Shown: positions 1-5,313 of the stretch, piece by piece
How positions within the stretch are numbered: position 1 is the stretch's first letter
Layout: every line of letters starts with the position of its first letter
From: a bacterium
Lineage (GTDB): Bacteria; Thermosulfidibacterota; Thermosulfidibacteria; Thermosulfidibacterales; Thermosulfidibacteraceae
DNA length: 5,313 nucleotides
Assembly (NCBI GenBank): GCA_027037155.1
Contig: JALWBK010000009.1
Location: 1 to 5,313 of the forward strand
Direction: 5' to 3'
Program-made: the position numbers and the translations under genes
Notes under the pieces: generated by a model
Seen by the model: only the letters and a program-made list of their open reading frames with translations
What the model was told of the DNA's origin: nothing
Databases searched by the model: none

Positions 1-57
1 AAAAAGGGCTGTAATGTAAGTTGCCCTTTCCGTTTCCTTCACTTTTACCCTTTTCAT
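1..57 (-). CDS. 5' end of an unidentified gene coupled to trmI (partial, runs off the left edge)
   Basis: An ATG at 57-55 on the minus strand opens a frame with no stop to the window edge, giving 19 residues: [19 protein letters not shown]. The start overlaps the trmI stop codon in an ATGA arrangement, and a good Shine-Dalgarno stretch (GAGG at 69-66, 8 bases upstream) lies inside the trmI end. Together these support a real, translationally coupled downstream gene. The product cannot be identified from 19 residues. A basic, polar leader followed by a turn toward hydrophobic residues (ATYITALF) would suit the start of a membrane protein such as a cation diffusion facilitator, but that is only a guess from the pattern. 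Confidence 0.7.
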   Translation of the reverse strand, partial: MKRVKVKETERATYITALF

Positions 58-815
58 GTCACCTTCCTCGCAAAGAGAAGGTATCCGGTGTGTGCATTCA
101 TGAGGTCGTCTGGTCTTAACCTGTCTGGGTTTGTTTTGTAGCGGCGAAGCAGGATCTCAACGATCTCTGTGGTTAGAAAGCCGCTTTCTGGAAGCACCCT
201 CAATAAAGATGAGACCTGGTTTGTGGTGGGAAGCAAAAAGCCTATAGGACCACCGGGCTTCAGTGCCTTCCACGCCGATTCAACCAATTCTTCAGGCACC
301 TTTACGTCTATGAATACTGCGTCAACATCTTTTTCGTCAAAGCCTTCGGTCCCATCCTTTACCTTGAACTCCACGTAATCTGCAAGCTCAACCCTCTGGA
401 GATTCTCCCGTGCCAGCTGGCTAAATTCTCTCCTTCTTTCGTAGGAGTAAACTCTACCAAAGGGCTTTACTGCAAAGGCTAAGGCCATGGTGAGGGAGCC
501 TGAACCGGTACCGCATTCGATGACCCTGCATCCCGATTGCACGTTCAGCCTTAAAAGGATGTAGCCTATGTCTTTGGGGTATATTATTTGGGTTTGCCTT
601 TTGATTCTCTTGATGAAGTCGTAAATGGTGGGTCTTACCACCTTGAAGGGTATTCCTTTACTGCTTTCAATCTCACAGCCGTACTCCTTACCTATGAGCT
701 GTTCAATATCAATAGTGCCCTTGTGAGTGCCGAAAAGCTTCCCGTTCTCTACCGTTACCAGGAACTCCTTCCCTTCGGGAGAGACCAGCAACACGTGATC
801 GCCTTTTCTTATCAT
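54..815 (-). CDS. trmI: tRNA (adenine-58-N1)-methyltransferase TrmI
   Basis: This 253-residue protein belongs to the TrmI family of SAM-dependent enzymes, which methylate N1 of A58 in the T-loop of tRNA; in thermophiles the modification stabilises tRNA at high temperature. A small N-terminal beta domain (about 1-65) opens with [16 protein letters not shown] and includes THKGTID. The family hallmark [13 protein letters not shown] follows at 75-87, then the SAM-binding loop [10 protein letters not shown] (100-109), the acidic YSYERR at 123-128, and the C-terminal signature [11 protein letters not shown] (241-251). D170 (FID) lies where the catalytic aspartate is expected. The usual D-x-[PM]-[DE]-P-W stretch is altered here to DVKVPE, with no tryptophan. 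Length is normal for bacterial and archaeal TrmI. The start at 815 gives the complete N-terminal domain; no Shine-Dalgarno is visible in front of it, so the mRNA may be leaderless or nearly so. It is divergent from bioD. Confidence 0.93.
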   Translation of the reverse strand: MIRKGDHVLLVSPEGKEFLVTVENGKLFGTHKGTIDIEQLIGKEYGCEIESSKGIPFKVVRPTIYDFIKRIKRQTQIIYPKDIGYILLRLNVQSGCRVIECGTGSGSLTMALAFAVKPFGRVYSYERRREFSQLARENLQRVELADYVEFKVKDGTEGFDEKDVDAVFIDVKVPEELVESAWKALKPGGPIGFLLPTTNQVSSLLRVLPESGFLTTEIVEILLRRYKTNPDRLRPDDLMNAHTGYLLFARKVT

Positions 816-832
816 GCTGGTATTTGTATTAT
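804..832 (+). promoter_or_regulatory. Possible bioD operon promoter
   Basis: TATTAT at 827-832 (5 of 6 to the -10 consensus) sits 17 bases after a poor -35 (TTTTCT, 804-809). It would start transcription near 839, giving a leader of about 24 bases that carries the bioD Shine-Dalgarno. Its -10 overlaps the candidate -10 of the opposite trmI promoter, and its -35 lies inside the first codons of trmI. The weak -35 keeps the confidence low. Confidence 0.35.
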
Positions 833-852
833 GTAAACACAGTATTTATCAA
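823..852 (-). promoter_or_regulatory. Possible trmI promoter
   Basis: On the minus strand TTGATA (852-847, 5 of 6 to the -35 consensus) is followed after 18 bases by TACAAA (828-823, 4 of 6 to the -10 consensus). The predicted transcript would begin at about 816-815, almost at the trmI ATG, which agrees with the absence of a ribosome binding site. The -10 match is modest, so this is tentative. Confidence 0.35.
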
Positions 853-857
853 GGGGG
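851..857 (+). promoter_or_regulatory. Shine-Dalgarno that fixes the bioD start
   Basis: AAGGGGG lies 5 bases before the ATG at 863. It favours that ATG over the in-frame TTG at 824, which would add 13 residues unlike the BioD family and would lie within the candidate -10 element. BioD proteins normally reach the P-loop within about ten residues of the start, as they do from 863. Confidence 0.75.
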
Positions 858-862
858 ATGGC

Positions 863-1534
863 ATGGGAAAGGCTTTTCTCGTCACAGGCACAGACACCGG
901 TGTGGGAAAAACCTTTATTTCCGTCGGGTTGATAAAGGCCTTTCGGGAGATGGGAATTGATGTAGTTCCCTTTAAACCTGTTGAGACCGGTTGTCCTGAG
1001 TACCCTATAGACGGAAGAGCTTTAAAGGAGGCGGCAGAGGTTGATTTGAAGGATGATGAGGTGGTGCCTTATCTTTTTAGGGAGCCTTTGGCACCTGCGG
1101 TGGCGGAGGAGGTGGAGGGCAGAATCATAGATTTATCGGTGTTGGAGGAACGCTTTGATGCTTTGAAGGCAAGAAGCGAGCTTGTTGTGGTGGAAGGAGC
1201 CGGGGGACTTTTGGTTCCCGTTAAGGAAAGAGTTACCTATGCCGATTTAGCAAATATGTGGAATTTGCCTATTGTGATAGTGGCAAGAAGTAAACTGGGG
1301 ACTATAAATCACACTCTACTGACTTTGAGGGTTGCCAGAGCTCAGGGCTTGAAGGTGCTTTGCGTGGTGTTAAACGAGTATGAGGCCCTGGATATTGCAG
1401 AGAGGACCAATCCAGGGGTGATTGAAAGCTTAGGAGATTGTAAGGTCTTTTTGGTGGGAAAGCACGAGGGTCCTCCGGTTCTTAGGGATATAGCGGAGTA
1501 CATTTATGAGAGTTTGGAAGGTAGCCACCCCTGA
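863..1534 (+). CDS. bioD: ATP-dependent dethiobiotin synthetase BioD
   Basis: This 223-residue cytoplasmic enzyme closes the ureido ring of 7,8-diaminopelargonate with CO2 and ATP to form dethiobiotin, the second-last step of biotin synthesis. The diagnostic motifs are all present and in order: the P-loop GTDTGVGKT (9-17), FKPVETG (37-43) with the substrate-binding Lys38 and Thr42, a probable Mg-site aspartate at D50 (IDGRAL), [10 protein letters not shown] (111-120) with the second Mg ligand E111, [14 protein letters not shown] (141-154), and the nucleotide-side N171 and NP (183-184). Length is typical for BioD. It is the first gene of a plus-strand operon, and its last 29 bases overlap the next gene. 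No other biotin gene (bioA, bioB, bioF) is in the window, so the pathway genes are probably scattered in this genome. No inverted-repeat BirA operator is visible upstream. Confidence 0.96.
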   Translation: MGKAFLVTGTDTGVGKTFISVGLIKAFREMGIDVVPFKPVETGCPEYPIDGRALKEAAEVDLKDDEVVPYLFREPLAPAVAEEVEGRIIDLSVLEERFDALKARSELVVVEGAGGLLVPVKERVTYADLANMWNLPIVIVARSKLGTINHTLLTLRVARAQGLKVLCVVLNEYEALDIAERTNPGVIESLGDCKVFLVGKHEGPPVLRDIAEYIYESLEGSHP

Positions 1535-2291
1535 TCAGATAAGGGATCTCGTTAGAGTTGGAGCCTTTGTTAAGGGAAAGGTGCTTTCTGTGGAAGGGGA
1601 CAAAGTTATACTGGATTTTGGTGAGTTTGTGGGAGAAGGTGTATGGGAAGCTACTCAATCTCTTCCCAGCGAGGGAGATGTGGTGCTTGTAAAGATCCTT
1701 TCCGACGAAACGCCTATTCCGCTGAAGTTTGTGAGGCGTCTAAAGGTGGTGGATAAGGAGCTTGAGGCAAAAAGACTTCCTCCTGTTTCTATTGAGTCCT
1801 TTGACGACGAACATGTGAAAAGAGAGCTTGCCGCATTATTGAAGCTGGCTGCAAAGGTTGCCGAAATTTCTCGCCAGTCAGAGCATGCAGGTGCGCAGCA
1901 AAAACAACAGGTGAGCTTACAATCGGATCTTCTTTTTGTGGTGGTTCCTCTCGTTGTGGAGCAAAGACAGCGAAAGCTTTATATGGTCCTTGATAGAAGT
2001 GGAGCCGAAAAAGGGAGCGTCTTTCAGGTGAGGATTCTCCTTCAGGATACGTTGTGGGGTGATTTGAGGGTGGATATGGTGTATTATCCTGACATGGGAA
2101 AGCGTCTGATTGTCAACTTTACATGTACGACGGAAGAGGCAAATAAACAGCTCAGAACAGCTCTTGGGGAGCTACAGAAGCGGTTGGAGAGTGATGGTTT
2201 TACTCCTCATTGCAGCGTTTTTTGTAATCCTGATAGGGTTAGCGTTGTCACCTTACTTTCAAGGTCAGCCTTGTACGAGGGAAGGGCGTGA
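1506..2291 (+). CDS. FliK-like protein (Flg_hook-type C-terminal domain)
   Basis: This 261-residue protein shows the layout of short FliK-like proteins. Residues 15-65 look like a small beta domain ([20 protein letters not shown], then GDVVLVKI). A charged, helical and glutamine-rich linker follows (about 85-138). The C-terminal part (about 145-232) resembles the FliK C-terminal domain: [22 protein letters not shown], then a helix with a hydrophobic repeat ([21 protein letters not shown]). FliK measures hook or needle length and tells FlhB to change export substrate. The assignment rests on this pattern and on the FlhB-like gene directly downstream, a pairing also known in other bacteria. It is shorter than classical FliK. 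The ATG at 1506 is preceded by GGAG (1495-1498, 7-base gap) inside bioD and the reading frames overlap by 29 bases, so translation is likely coupled. A second frame in its 3' part could encode a 40-residue hydrophobic peptide (see findings). It might serve something other than a flagellum. Confidence 0.66.
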   Translation: MRVWKVATPDQIRDLVRVGAFVKGKVLSVEGDKVILDFGEFVGEGVWEATQSLPSEGDVVLVKILSDETPIPLKFVRRLKVVDKELEAKRLPPVSIESFDDEHVKRELAALLKLAAKVAEISRQSEHAGAQQKQQVSLQSDLLFVVVPLVVEQRQRKLYMVLDRSGAEKGSVFQVRILLQDTLWGDLRVDMVYYPDMGKRLIVNFTCTTEEANKQLRTALGELQKRLESDGFTPHCSVFCNPDRVSVVTLLSRSALYEGRA

Positions 2292-2527
2292 AGAAGGCGG
2301 TGGCTTTAAAGTATAAGCCCGATAAGGATAACGCTCCTAAGGTGGTTGCCAAGGGTGCAGGTGAGCTCGCCAAGAGAATCATAGAGATAGCTAAAAAGCA
2401 TGGCATTCCTGTAGAGGAGAACGCTCCTTTAGCAGATATGCTCTTTAAACTGGAGCTGAACCAGGAAATTCCACCGGAGCTATATCTTGCAGTGGCAGAG
2501 GTCTTGGCTTTTGTTTATCGTAGATAA
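2288..2527 (+). CDS. Stand-alone FlhB C-terminal-domain homologue (FlhX type, EscU/YscU family)
   Basis: This 79-residue protein matches the cytoplasmic C-terminal domain of FlhB, the export switch protein of the flagellar type III apparatus: [20 protein letters not shown] (5-24), [17 protein letters not shown] (26-42), [14 protein letters not shown] (44-57), and [19 protein letters not shown] at the end. It has no membrane domain and begins just after the point where full-length FlhB has its NPTH self-cleavage site, so it corresponds to the released fragment. Such free proteins (FlhX, Bacillus YlqH) can partly replace that fragment of FlhB. The start is GTG at 2288, overlapping the upstream stop by four bases (GTGA), with GAGG (2277-2280) 7 bases before it. 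Immediate linkage to a FliK-like gene fits a physical FliK-FlhB partnership. It is the last gene of the bioD operon. Confidence 0.88.
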   Translation: MKKAVALKYKPDKDNAPKVVAKGAGELAKRIIEIAKKHGIPVEENAPLADMLFKLELNQEIPPELYLAVAEVLAFVYRR

Positions 2528-2545
2528 GACCCACTTGAGTGAGCC

Positions 2546-2574
2546 TTGACAAGTTTTATGTTTGGCTGTATATC
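2546..2574 (+). promoter_or_regulatory. Promoter of the tRNA-Gly/tRNA-Cys pair
   Basis: A perfect -35 TTGACA (2546-2551) is followed by a 17-base spacer and the -10 hexamer TATATC (2569-2574, 4 of 6). The predicted start is near 2581, leaving a leader of about 11 bases before the tRNA-Gly 5' end, which is usual for stable RNA promoters. It lies in the short gap after the flhX-like gene. No intrinsic terminator is visible between that gene and this promoter, so readthrough from the bioD operon is possible. Confidence 0.72.
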
Positions 2575-2591
2575 TTGCTTAGCTGGTAAGA

Positions 2592-2666
2592 GCGGGTGTA
2601 GCTCAGTGGTAGAGCGCCGCCTTGCCAAGGCGGAGGTCGCGGGTTCGAAACCCGTCACCCGCTCCA
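2592..2666 (+). tRNA. tRNA-Gly (anticodon GCC), CCA encoded
   Basis: A complete cloverleaf can be folded by hand. The acceptor stem is GCGGGTG/CACCCGC (2592-2598 with 2656-2662) and the D stem GCTC/GAGC. The anticodon stem is CCGCC/GGCGG with loop TTGCCAA and anticodon GCC at 2624-2626. The T stem is GCGGG/CCCGT with loop TTCGAAA at 2644-2650. The discriminator base is T2663, the normal base for bacterial glycine tRNA, followed by an encoded CCA (2664-2666). It reads glycine codons GGC and GGU. The GC-rich stems suit a thermophile. Confidence 0.97.
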
Positions 2667-2677
2667 AATTTTTACCT

Positions 2678-2749
2678 GGCGGCGTAGCCAAGTGGTAAGG
2701 CAGGGGACTGCAAATCCCTCATTCCCCGGTTCGAATCCGGGCGCCGCCT
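2678..2749 (+). tRNA. tRNA-Cys (anticodon GCA), CCA not encoded
   Basis: The cloverleaf has a fully paired acceptor stem GGCGGCG/CGCCGCC (2678-2684 with 2742-2748) and a 3-bp D stem GCC/GGC. The anticodon stem is GGGGA/TCCCT with loop CTGCAAA and anticodon GCA at 2710-2712. The T stem is CCCGG/CCGGG with loop TTCGAAT. The discriminator is T2749, the identity base for cysteine tRNA. The following bases are TTTTGG rather than CCA, so the CCA end must be added by a nucleotidyltransferase after 3' trimming. It lies 11 bases after tRNA-Gly and is probably co-transcribed with it. Its 3' end is 8 bases from the convergent ligase gene. Confidence 0.97.
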
Positions 2750-2757
2750 TTTTGGTT

Positions 2758-4836
2758 TTATCCAACAAGTAAAAATCTCGCATCTAATGCCATTATCCGG
2801 TTTTCGGAAACCCTCAGGGGGTTTATCTCTCCCTCTGTGATAGACTCTGCTTTTAGTGCAAGCACAGAGAATAACTGTATGGTGTGGGCAAGCTTTGCAA
2901 GGTCTGACTTTACTCCTCCCCTTTCTCCGGTGAGGATGGGGAAGGCTCTTATGGATTTTATCATACTCAACGCTTCTTCCTCTGACACAGGGGCTATTGC
3001 GTGGGACATGTCTTTGAGCACTTCCACATAAATCCCGCCAAGCCCAAAGGTTATTACAGGTCCAAAGGTGTTATCTCTCTTAAAGCCTATGATGACATCT
3101 ATCCCTTCAGGTGCTGTTTCCTCTATCAAGATGCCCCTCAGTGTTTTCCCCGCATCTTTTGCCCTTTTTGTCAGCATTATAAAGGCTTCGCGTGCCTCTT
3201 CCTCTGTGGTTATGCCCATTATTACTCCTTTTATGTCTGATTTGTGCAGTATCTCTGGAGAAGAGACCTTCATAACAGCGGGAAGGCCGGTTATTTTCAG
3301 AGCTTGTTCTATCTCTTCTTCACTTTTCACAAGAACCCTTTTGGGGGTCTCTATCCCAACTGCCTCCACAATCTCCAGGGCTGGGTATTCGTCCATGTGG
3401 CCAATATCCTTGTACTCTTCAAGAAGCTTTACTATTTTGTTTTGGGCACTTTCAGAAAACTCTACGCCGGCGCTTAAAGGATACCCCTTTCTTGTTCTTA
3501 TGTACTGGTTCATGAAGGAGAGGGCTATTACGCTCTGTTCCGGATACTCAAAGTTGGGAACGCCGTGGGATCTTAATATCTTTATGCCTTCTAATACCCT
3601 TTTTCTTCCCATAAAGGATGTCAGTATGAGCTTTTTTTCCTTGTACTTTGCTACTGCTCTTGCAGTTTCTGCTATTTCCGTCATCAACTGAGGGGTTAAA
3701 AGCACGATGATTGCGTCTGTCTCTTCCCTTTCTGTTAGAATTTCTAATGCCTTTCGGTACCTTTCCGCATCTGCATCGCCTATAACGTCCACTGGATTAG
3801 ACACGGAGGCCATTGGAGGAAGTACCCTTTTCAACAGTTCCTTGGTTGATTCGCTGAGCTGCTGGAGTTTCAGACCACTCGTCTCTAAAGCGTCGGTGCA
3901 CATGATTCCGGGACCACCGGCGTTGGTTAGCACCACCACCTTGTTAACCTCTTTTGGGGAGTAGCTGGAGAATAGTTTTGCGGCAACGAACAGCTCTTCC
4001 ATGGTCTCTACTTTTATAGCCCCCGCCTTTCTGAAGGCTGCTCTATAAGCGTCATCTGAGCCGGTTGTAGAGCCTGTGTGGGAGGAGGATGCCCTGGCAC
4101 CAGATTCGGTCCTTCCTACCTTGAGAATAAGCACAGGCTTTTTGGATGAGGCCTTTTTGAGGGCTTGTATCAGTTTTGTGCCCTTGGATGTTCCTTCTAT
4201 ATACGCAAGAATTACCTTGGTTTCGTCATCTTCTGCTAAGTACTCAATGAGCTCTGCCTCTCCCAGATCTGCCTGATTGCCAAGGCTTATAACCTTGGAG
4301 AAGCCAACCATCTCTTCTATTGACCAGTCAAAGAAGGCACTCAGTAGAGCACCTGATTGGGAAATGACCGATACGTTTCCTTGGGGAGGCATTACGGTGG
4401 CAAAAGTAGCGTTTAACGGGGTGTGGGTATCCATTACGCCCAAGCAGTTAGGTCCTATAATGCGTGCGTTGTACTTTCTGGCGCTTTCCACAAGTGCTTC
4501 TTCAAGTCTTTTCCCCTCTGCTCCTGTTTCTTTGAATCCAGCAGAGATCACCAAAAAGGCTTTGGTTCCCATGCTTCCTATAGCTTCCACAGCCTCAATA
4601 CAGGACTTCGGGGGAACCACGAGGACAGCAAGCTCAGGAGGTTCTGGTAGGCTTTTTGCGTCTGGATACACCTTTACGCCCATTATTTCTCTTCTTTTGG
4701 GGTTGACCGGAAAGATCTTGCCCTTGTAGCCACCTTTTATGAGGTTTCGTAGAACCGCGTATCCTGCCTTCTTTTCCGAGGCACTGGCTCCAATTATGGC
4801 TACAGAGGATGGTTTGAAGAAGCTTGAAAGGCTCAT
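2758..4836 (-). CDS. ADP-forming acetate-CoA ligase (acetyl-CoA synthetase), fused alpha-beta subunits
   Basis: This 692-residue cytoplasmic enzyme interconverts acetyl-CoA (or a related acyl-CoA), ADP and phosphate with acetate, ATP and CoA, allowing ATP synthesis at substrate level during fermentation or amino-acid breakdown. The alpha part (about 1-455) begins with a CoA-binding domain ([20 protein letters not shown] at 11-30, IGPNCLGV 127-134, ISQSGAL 158-164). It continues with the flavodoxin-like ligase region, which carries the expected phosphohistidine H253 in [15 protein letters not shown] and E214 in YIEGTSKG. The beta part (about 460-692) is an ATP-grasp domain with the second conserved histidine H531 ([13 protein letters not shown]), [13 protein letters not shown] (597-609) and EINPL (670-674). 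Length is normal for fused forms. The ATG at 4836 is 3 bases after the upstream stop with only a weak Shine-Dalgarno, so translation is probably coupled. Substrate range (acetate, propionate, branched or aryl acids) cannot be read from the sequence, and some relatives in this superfamily are protein acetyltransferases without the histidines seen here. Confidence 0.93.
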   Translation of the reverse strand: MSLSSFFKPSSVAIIGASASEKKAGYAVLRNLIKGGYKGKIFPVNPKRREIMGVKVYPDAKSLPEPPELAVLVVPPKSCIEAVEAIGSMGTKAFLVISAGFKETGAEGKRLEEALVESARKYNARIIGPNCLGVMDTHTPLNATFATVMPPQGNVSVISQSGALLSAFFDWSIEEMVGFSKVISLGNQADLGEAELIEYLAEDDETKVILAYIEGTSKGTKLIQALKKASSKKPVLILKVGRTESGARASSSHTGSTTGSDDAYRAAFRKAGAIKVETMEELFVAAKLFSSYSPKEVNKVVVLTNAGGPGIMCTDALETSGLKLQQLSESTKELLKRVLPPMASVSNPVDVIGDADAERYRKALEILTEREETDAIIVLLTPQLMTEIAETARAVAKYKEKKLILTSFMGRKRVLEGIKILRSHGVPNFEYPEQSVIALSFMNQYIRTRKGYPLSAGVEFSESAQNKIVKLLEEYKDIGHMDEYPALEIVEAVGIETPKRVLVKSEEEIEQALKITGLPAVMKVSSPEILHKSDIKGVIMGITTEEEAREAFIMLTKRAKDAGKTLRGILIEETAPEGIDVIIGFKRDNTFGPVITFGLGGIYVEVLKDMSHAIAPVSEEEALSMIKSIRAFPILTGERGGVKSDLAKLAHTIQLFSVLALKAESITEGEINPLRVSENRIMALDARFLLVG

Positions 4837-4839
4837 TGC

Positions 4840-5313
4840 TTATTCTGTTTTCTCTAAGGTTCTTAACTGATTGTACCCAACTCCGGCGAAGATCCAGCCT
4901 ACCAGTATTGCCAGAGCACCAAGGCCAAAGAGAATTACTCCTACAGCTCCCCAGAAAAGAAGAGTGGATGCGGTTTTAAAGGCGTCTACGTTGAAGGTTT
5001 CGTAAAGTTCAAGGTATACCTTTTTGGCGAAGTGGAAGGATACTATCAGTCCTCCGTATCCTATCACGAAAGCGACTAACATTAACAAACCACCTCCAAT
5101 GGCGCCTGCTGCTTGCGCCCCTTCGTGGGATGCACCAATAGCTGCCATCATGGAGAGAATACCGCCTACAACCATAATTTGAGCAATCAGTATGGCTACG
5201 AAATTGATGACTATGAACATAACGGTGTTCTTTAATAGCGTTTGGCTTCCTGTCTCGTTCTGGATGGTTTTATGGCAGATATAAAGGAGCACCAAGCTTG
5301 CAATACCAAAGAC
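4840..5313 (-). CDS. DUF996-like multi-spanning membrane protein (5' end beyond the window)
   Basis: The visible 157 residues are strongly hydrophobic. Segments that look membrane-spanning are VFGIASLVLLYI at the window edge, TVMFIVINFVAILIAQIMVV, GGGLLMLVAFVIGYGGLIVS, and a long C-terminal stretch WGAVGVILFGLGALAILVGW that may hold one or two passes. A short soluble tail (NQLRTLEKTE) ends the protein. The layout, with a YI...I.NETGS..LLKN loop after the first helix and a final glycine-rich pair of passes, resembles the DUF996 family; the function of that family is unknown to me. A TTG at 5295 could be taken as a start, but the frame stays open to 5313 and the six extra residues continue a helix, so the gene most likely begins outside. 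It is 3 bases upstream of the ligase gene and probably in one operon with it. Confidence 0.75.
   Translation of the reverse strand, partial: VFGIASLVLLYICHKTIQNETGSQTLLKNTVMFIVINFVAILIAQIMVVGGILSMMAAIGASHEGAQAAGAIGGGLLMLVAFVIGYGGLIVSFHFAKKVYLELYETFNVDAFKTASTLLFWGAVGVILFGLGALAILVGWIFAGVGYNQLRTLEKTE

Noticed and set aside
832..838. TGTAAAC as half of a BirA operator in front of bioD
   Set aside because: No matching inverted half (GTTTACA) occurs at the usual spacing, so a single half-site is not enough.
824..862. In-frame TTG at 824 as the bioD start, adding 13 residues
   Set aside because: The added residues do not resemble BioD, the TTG lies in the candidate promoter, and the ATG at 863 has a strong Shine-Dalgarno.
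2533..2542. CACTTGAGTG as a terminator after the flhX-like gene
   Set aside because: The stem is only 4 bp with a 2-base loop and no T-run follows it.
2592..2749. tRNA genes as an integration site for a mobile element
   Set aside because: No integrase, no repeated tRNA 3' end and no foreign-looking gene flank the pair; both neighbours look like ordinary chromosomal genes.
3068..3691. 207-codon open frame on the plus strand opposite the ligase gene
   Set aside because: It is antisense to a well-conserved enzyme, its serine-rich translation looks like a shadow frame, and no ribosome site or family pattern supports it.
4277..4729. 150-codon open frame on the plus strand opposite the ligase gene
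   Set aside because: It is a shadow of the CoA-binding domain coding sequence with no recognisable protein features.

Overview
The window looks like chromosomal DNA from a deep-branching, probably thermophilic and anaerobic bacterium. This is an inference from three signs: arginine codons are mostly AGA/AGG, the tRNA stems are very GC-rich, and a one-chain ADP-forming acetyl-CoA synthetase sits beside a DUF996-like membrane protein of a kind common in archaea and thermophiles. Aquificota, Thermosulfidibacter-like or thermophilic Thermodesulfobacteriota lineages would all fit; the sequence alone does not decide between them. I saw no transposase, integrase, CRISPR array or long repeat.

Left part (1-862, minus strand): a tRNA m1A58 methyltransferase gene (trmI) is coupled by an ATGA overlap to a second gene, of which only the first 19 codons are visible before the window edge. 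Only 47 bases separate trmI from the divergent bioD gene, and this gap appears to hold two overlapping promoters.

Middle part (863-2527, plus strand): three overlapping genes form a translationally coupled operon. They are bioD (dethiobiotin synthetase), a FliK-like protein, and a stand-alone homologue of the FlhB C-terminal domain (FlhX type). The last two resemble the two partners of the flagellar type III export specificity switch, here attached to a biotin gene and away from any visible flagellar locus.

A tRNA pair follows (2592-2749, plus strand): tRNA-Gly(GCC) with an encoded CCA and tRNA-Cys(GCA) without one, behind a well-formed sigma-70-type promoter with a perfect TTGACA.

Right part (2758-5313, minus strand): a fused alpha-beta ADP-forming acetate-CoA ligase, which would make ATP from acetyl-CoA. 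It lies 3 bases downstream of a multi-spanning DUF996-like membrane protein gene whose 5' end is beyond the window edge. The ligase gene ends 8 bases from tRNA-Cys in convergent orientation.

Nothing here is clearly a new system. The points most worth a second look are the biotin/type III switch operon, a possible hidden 40-residue membrane peptide inside the FliK-like gene, the altered active-site motif of TrmI, and the pairing of the ligase with the membrane protein. There is no gene-free stretch longer than 300 bases.
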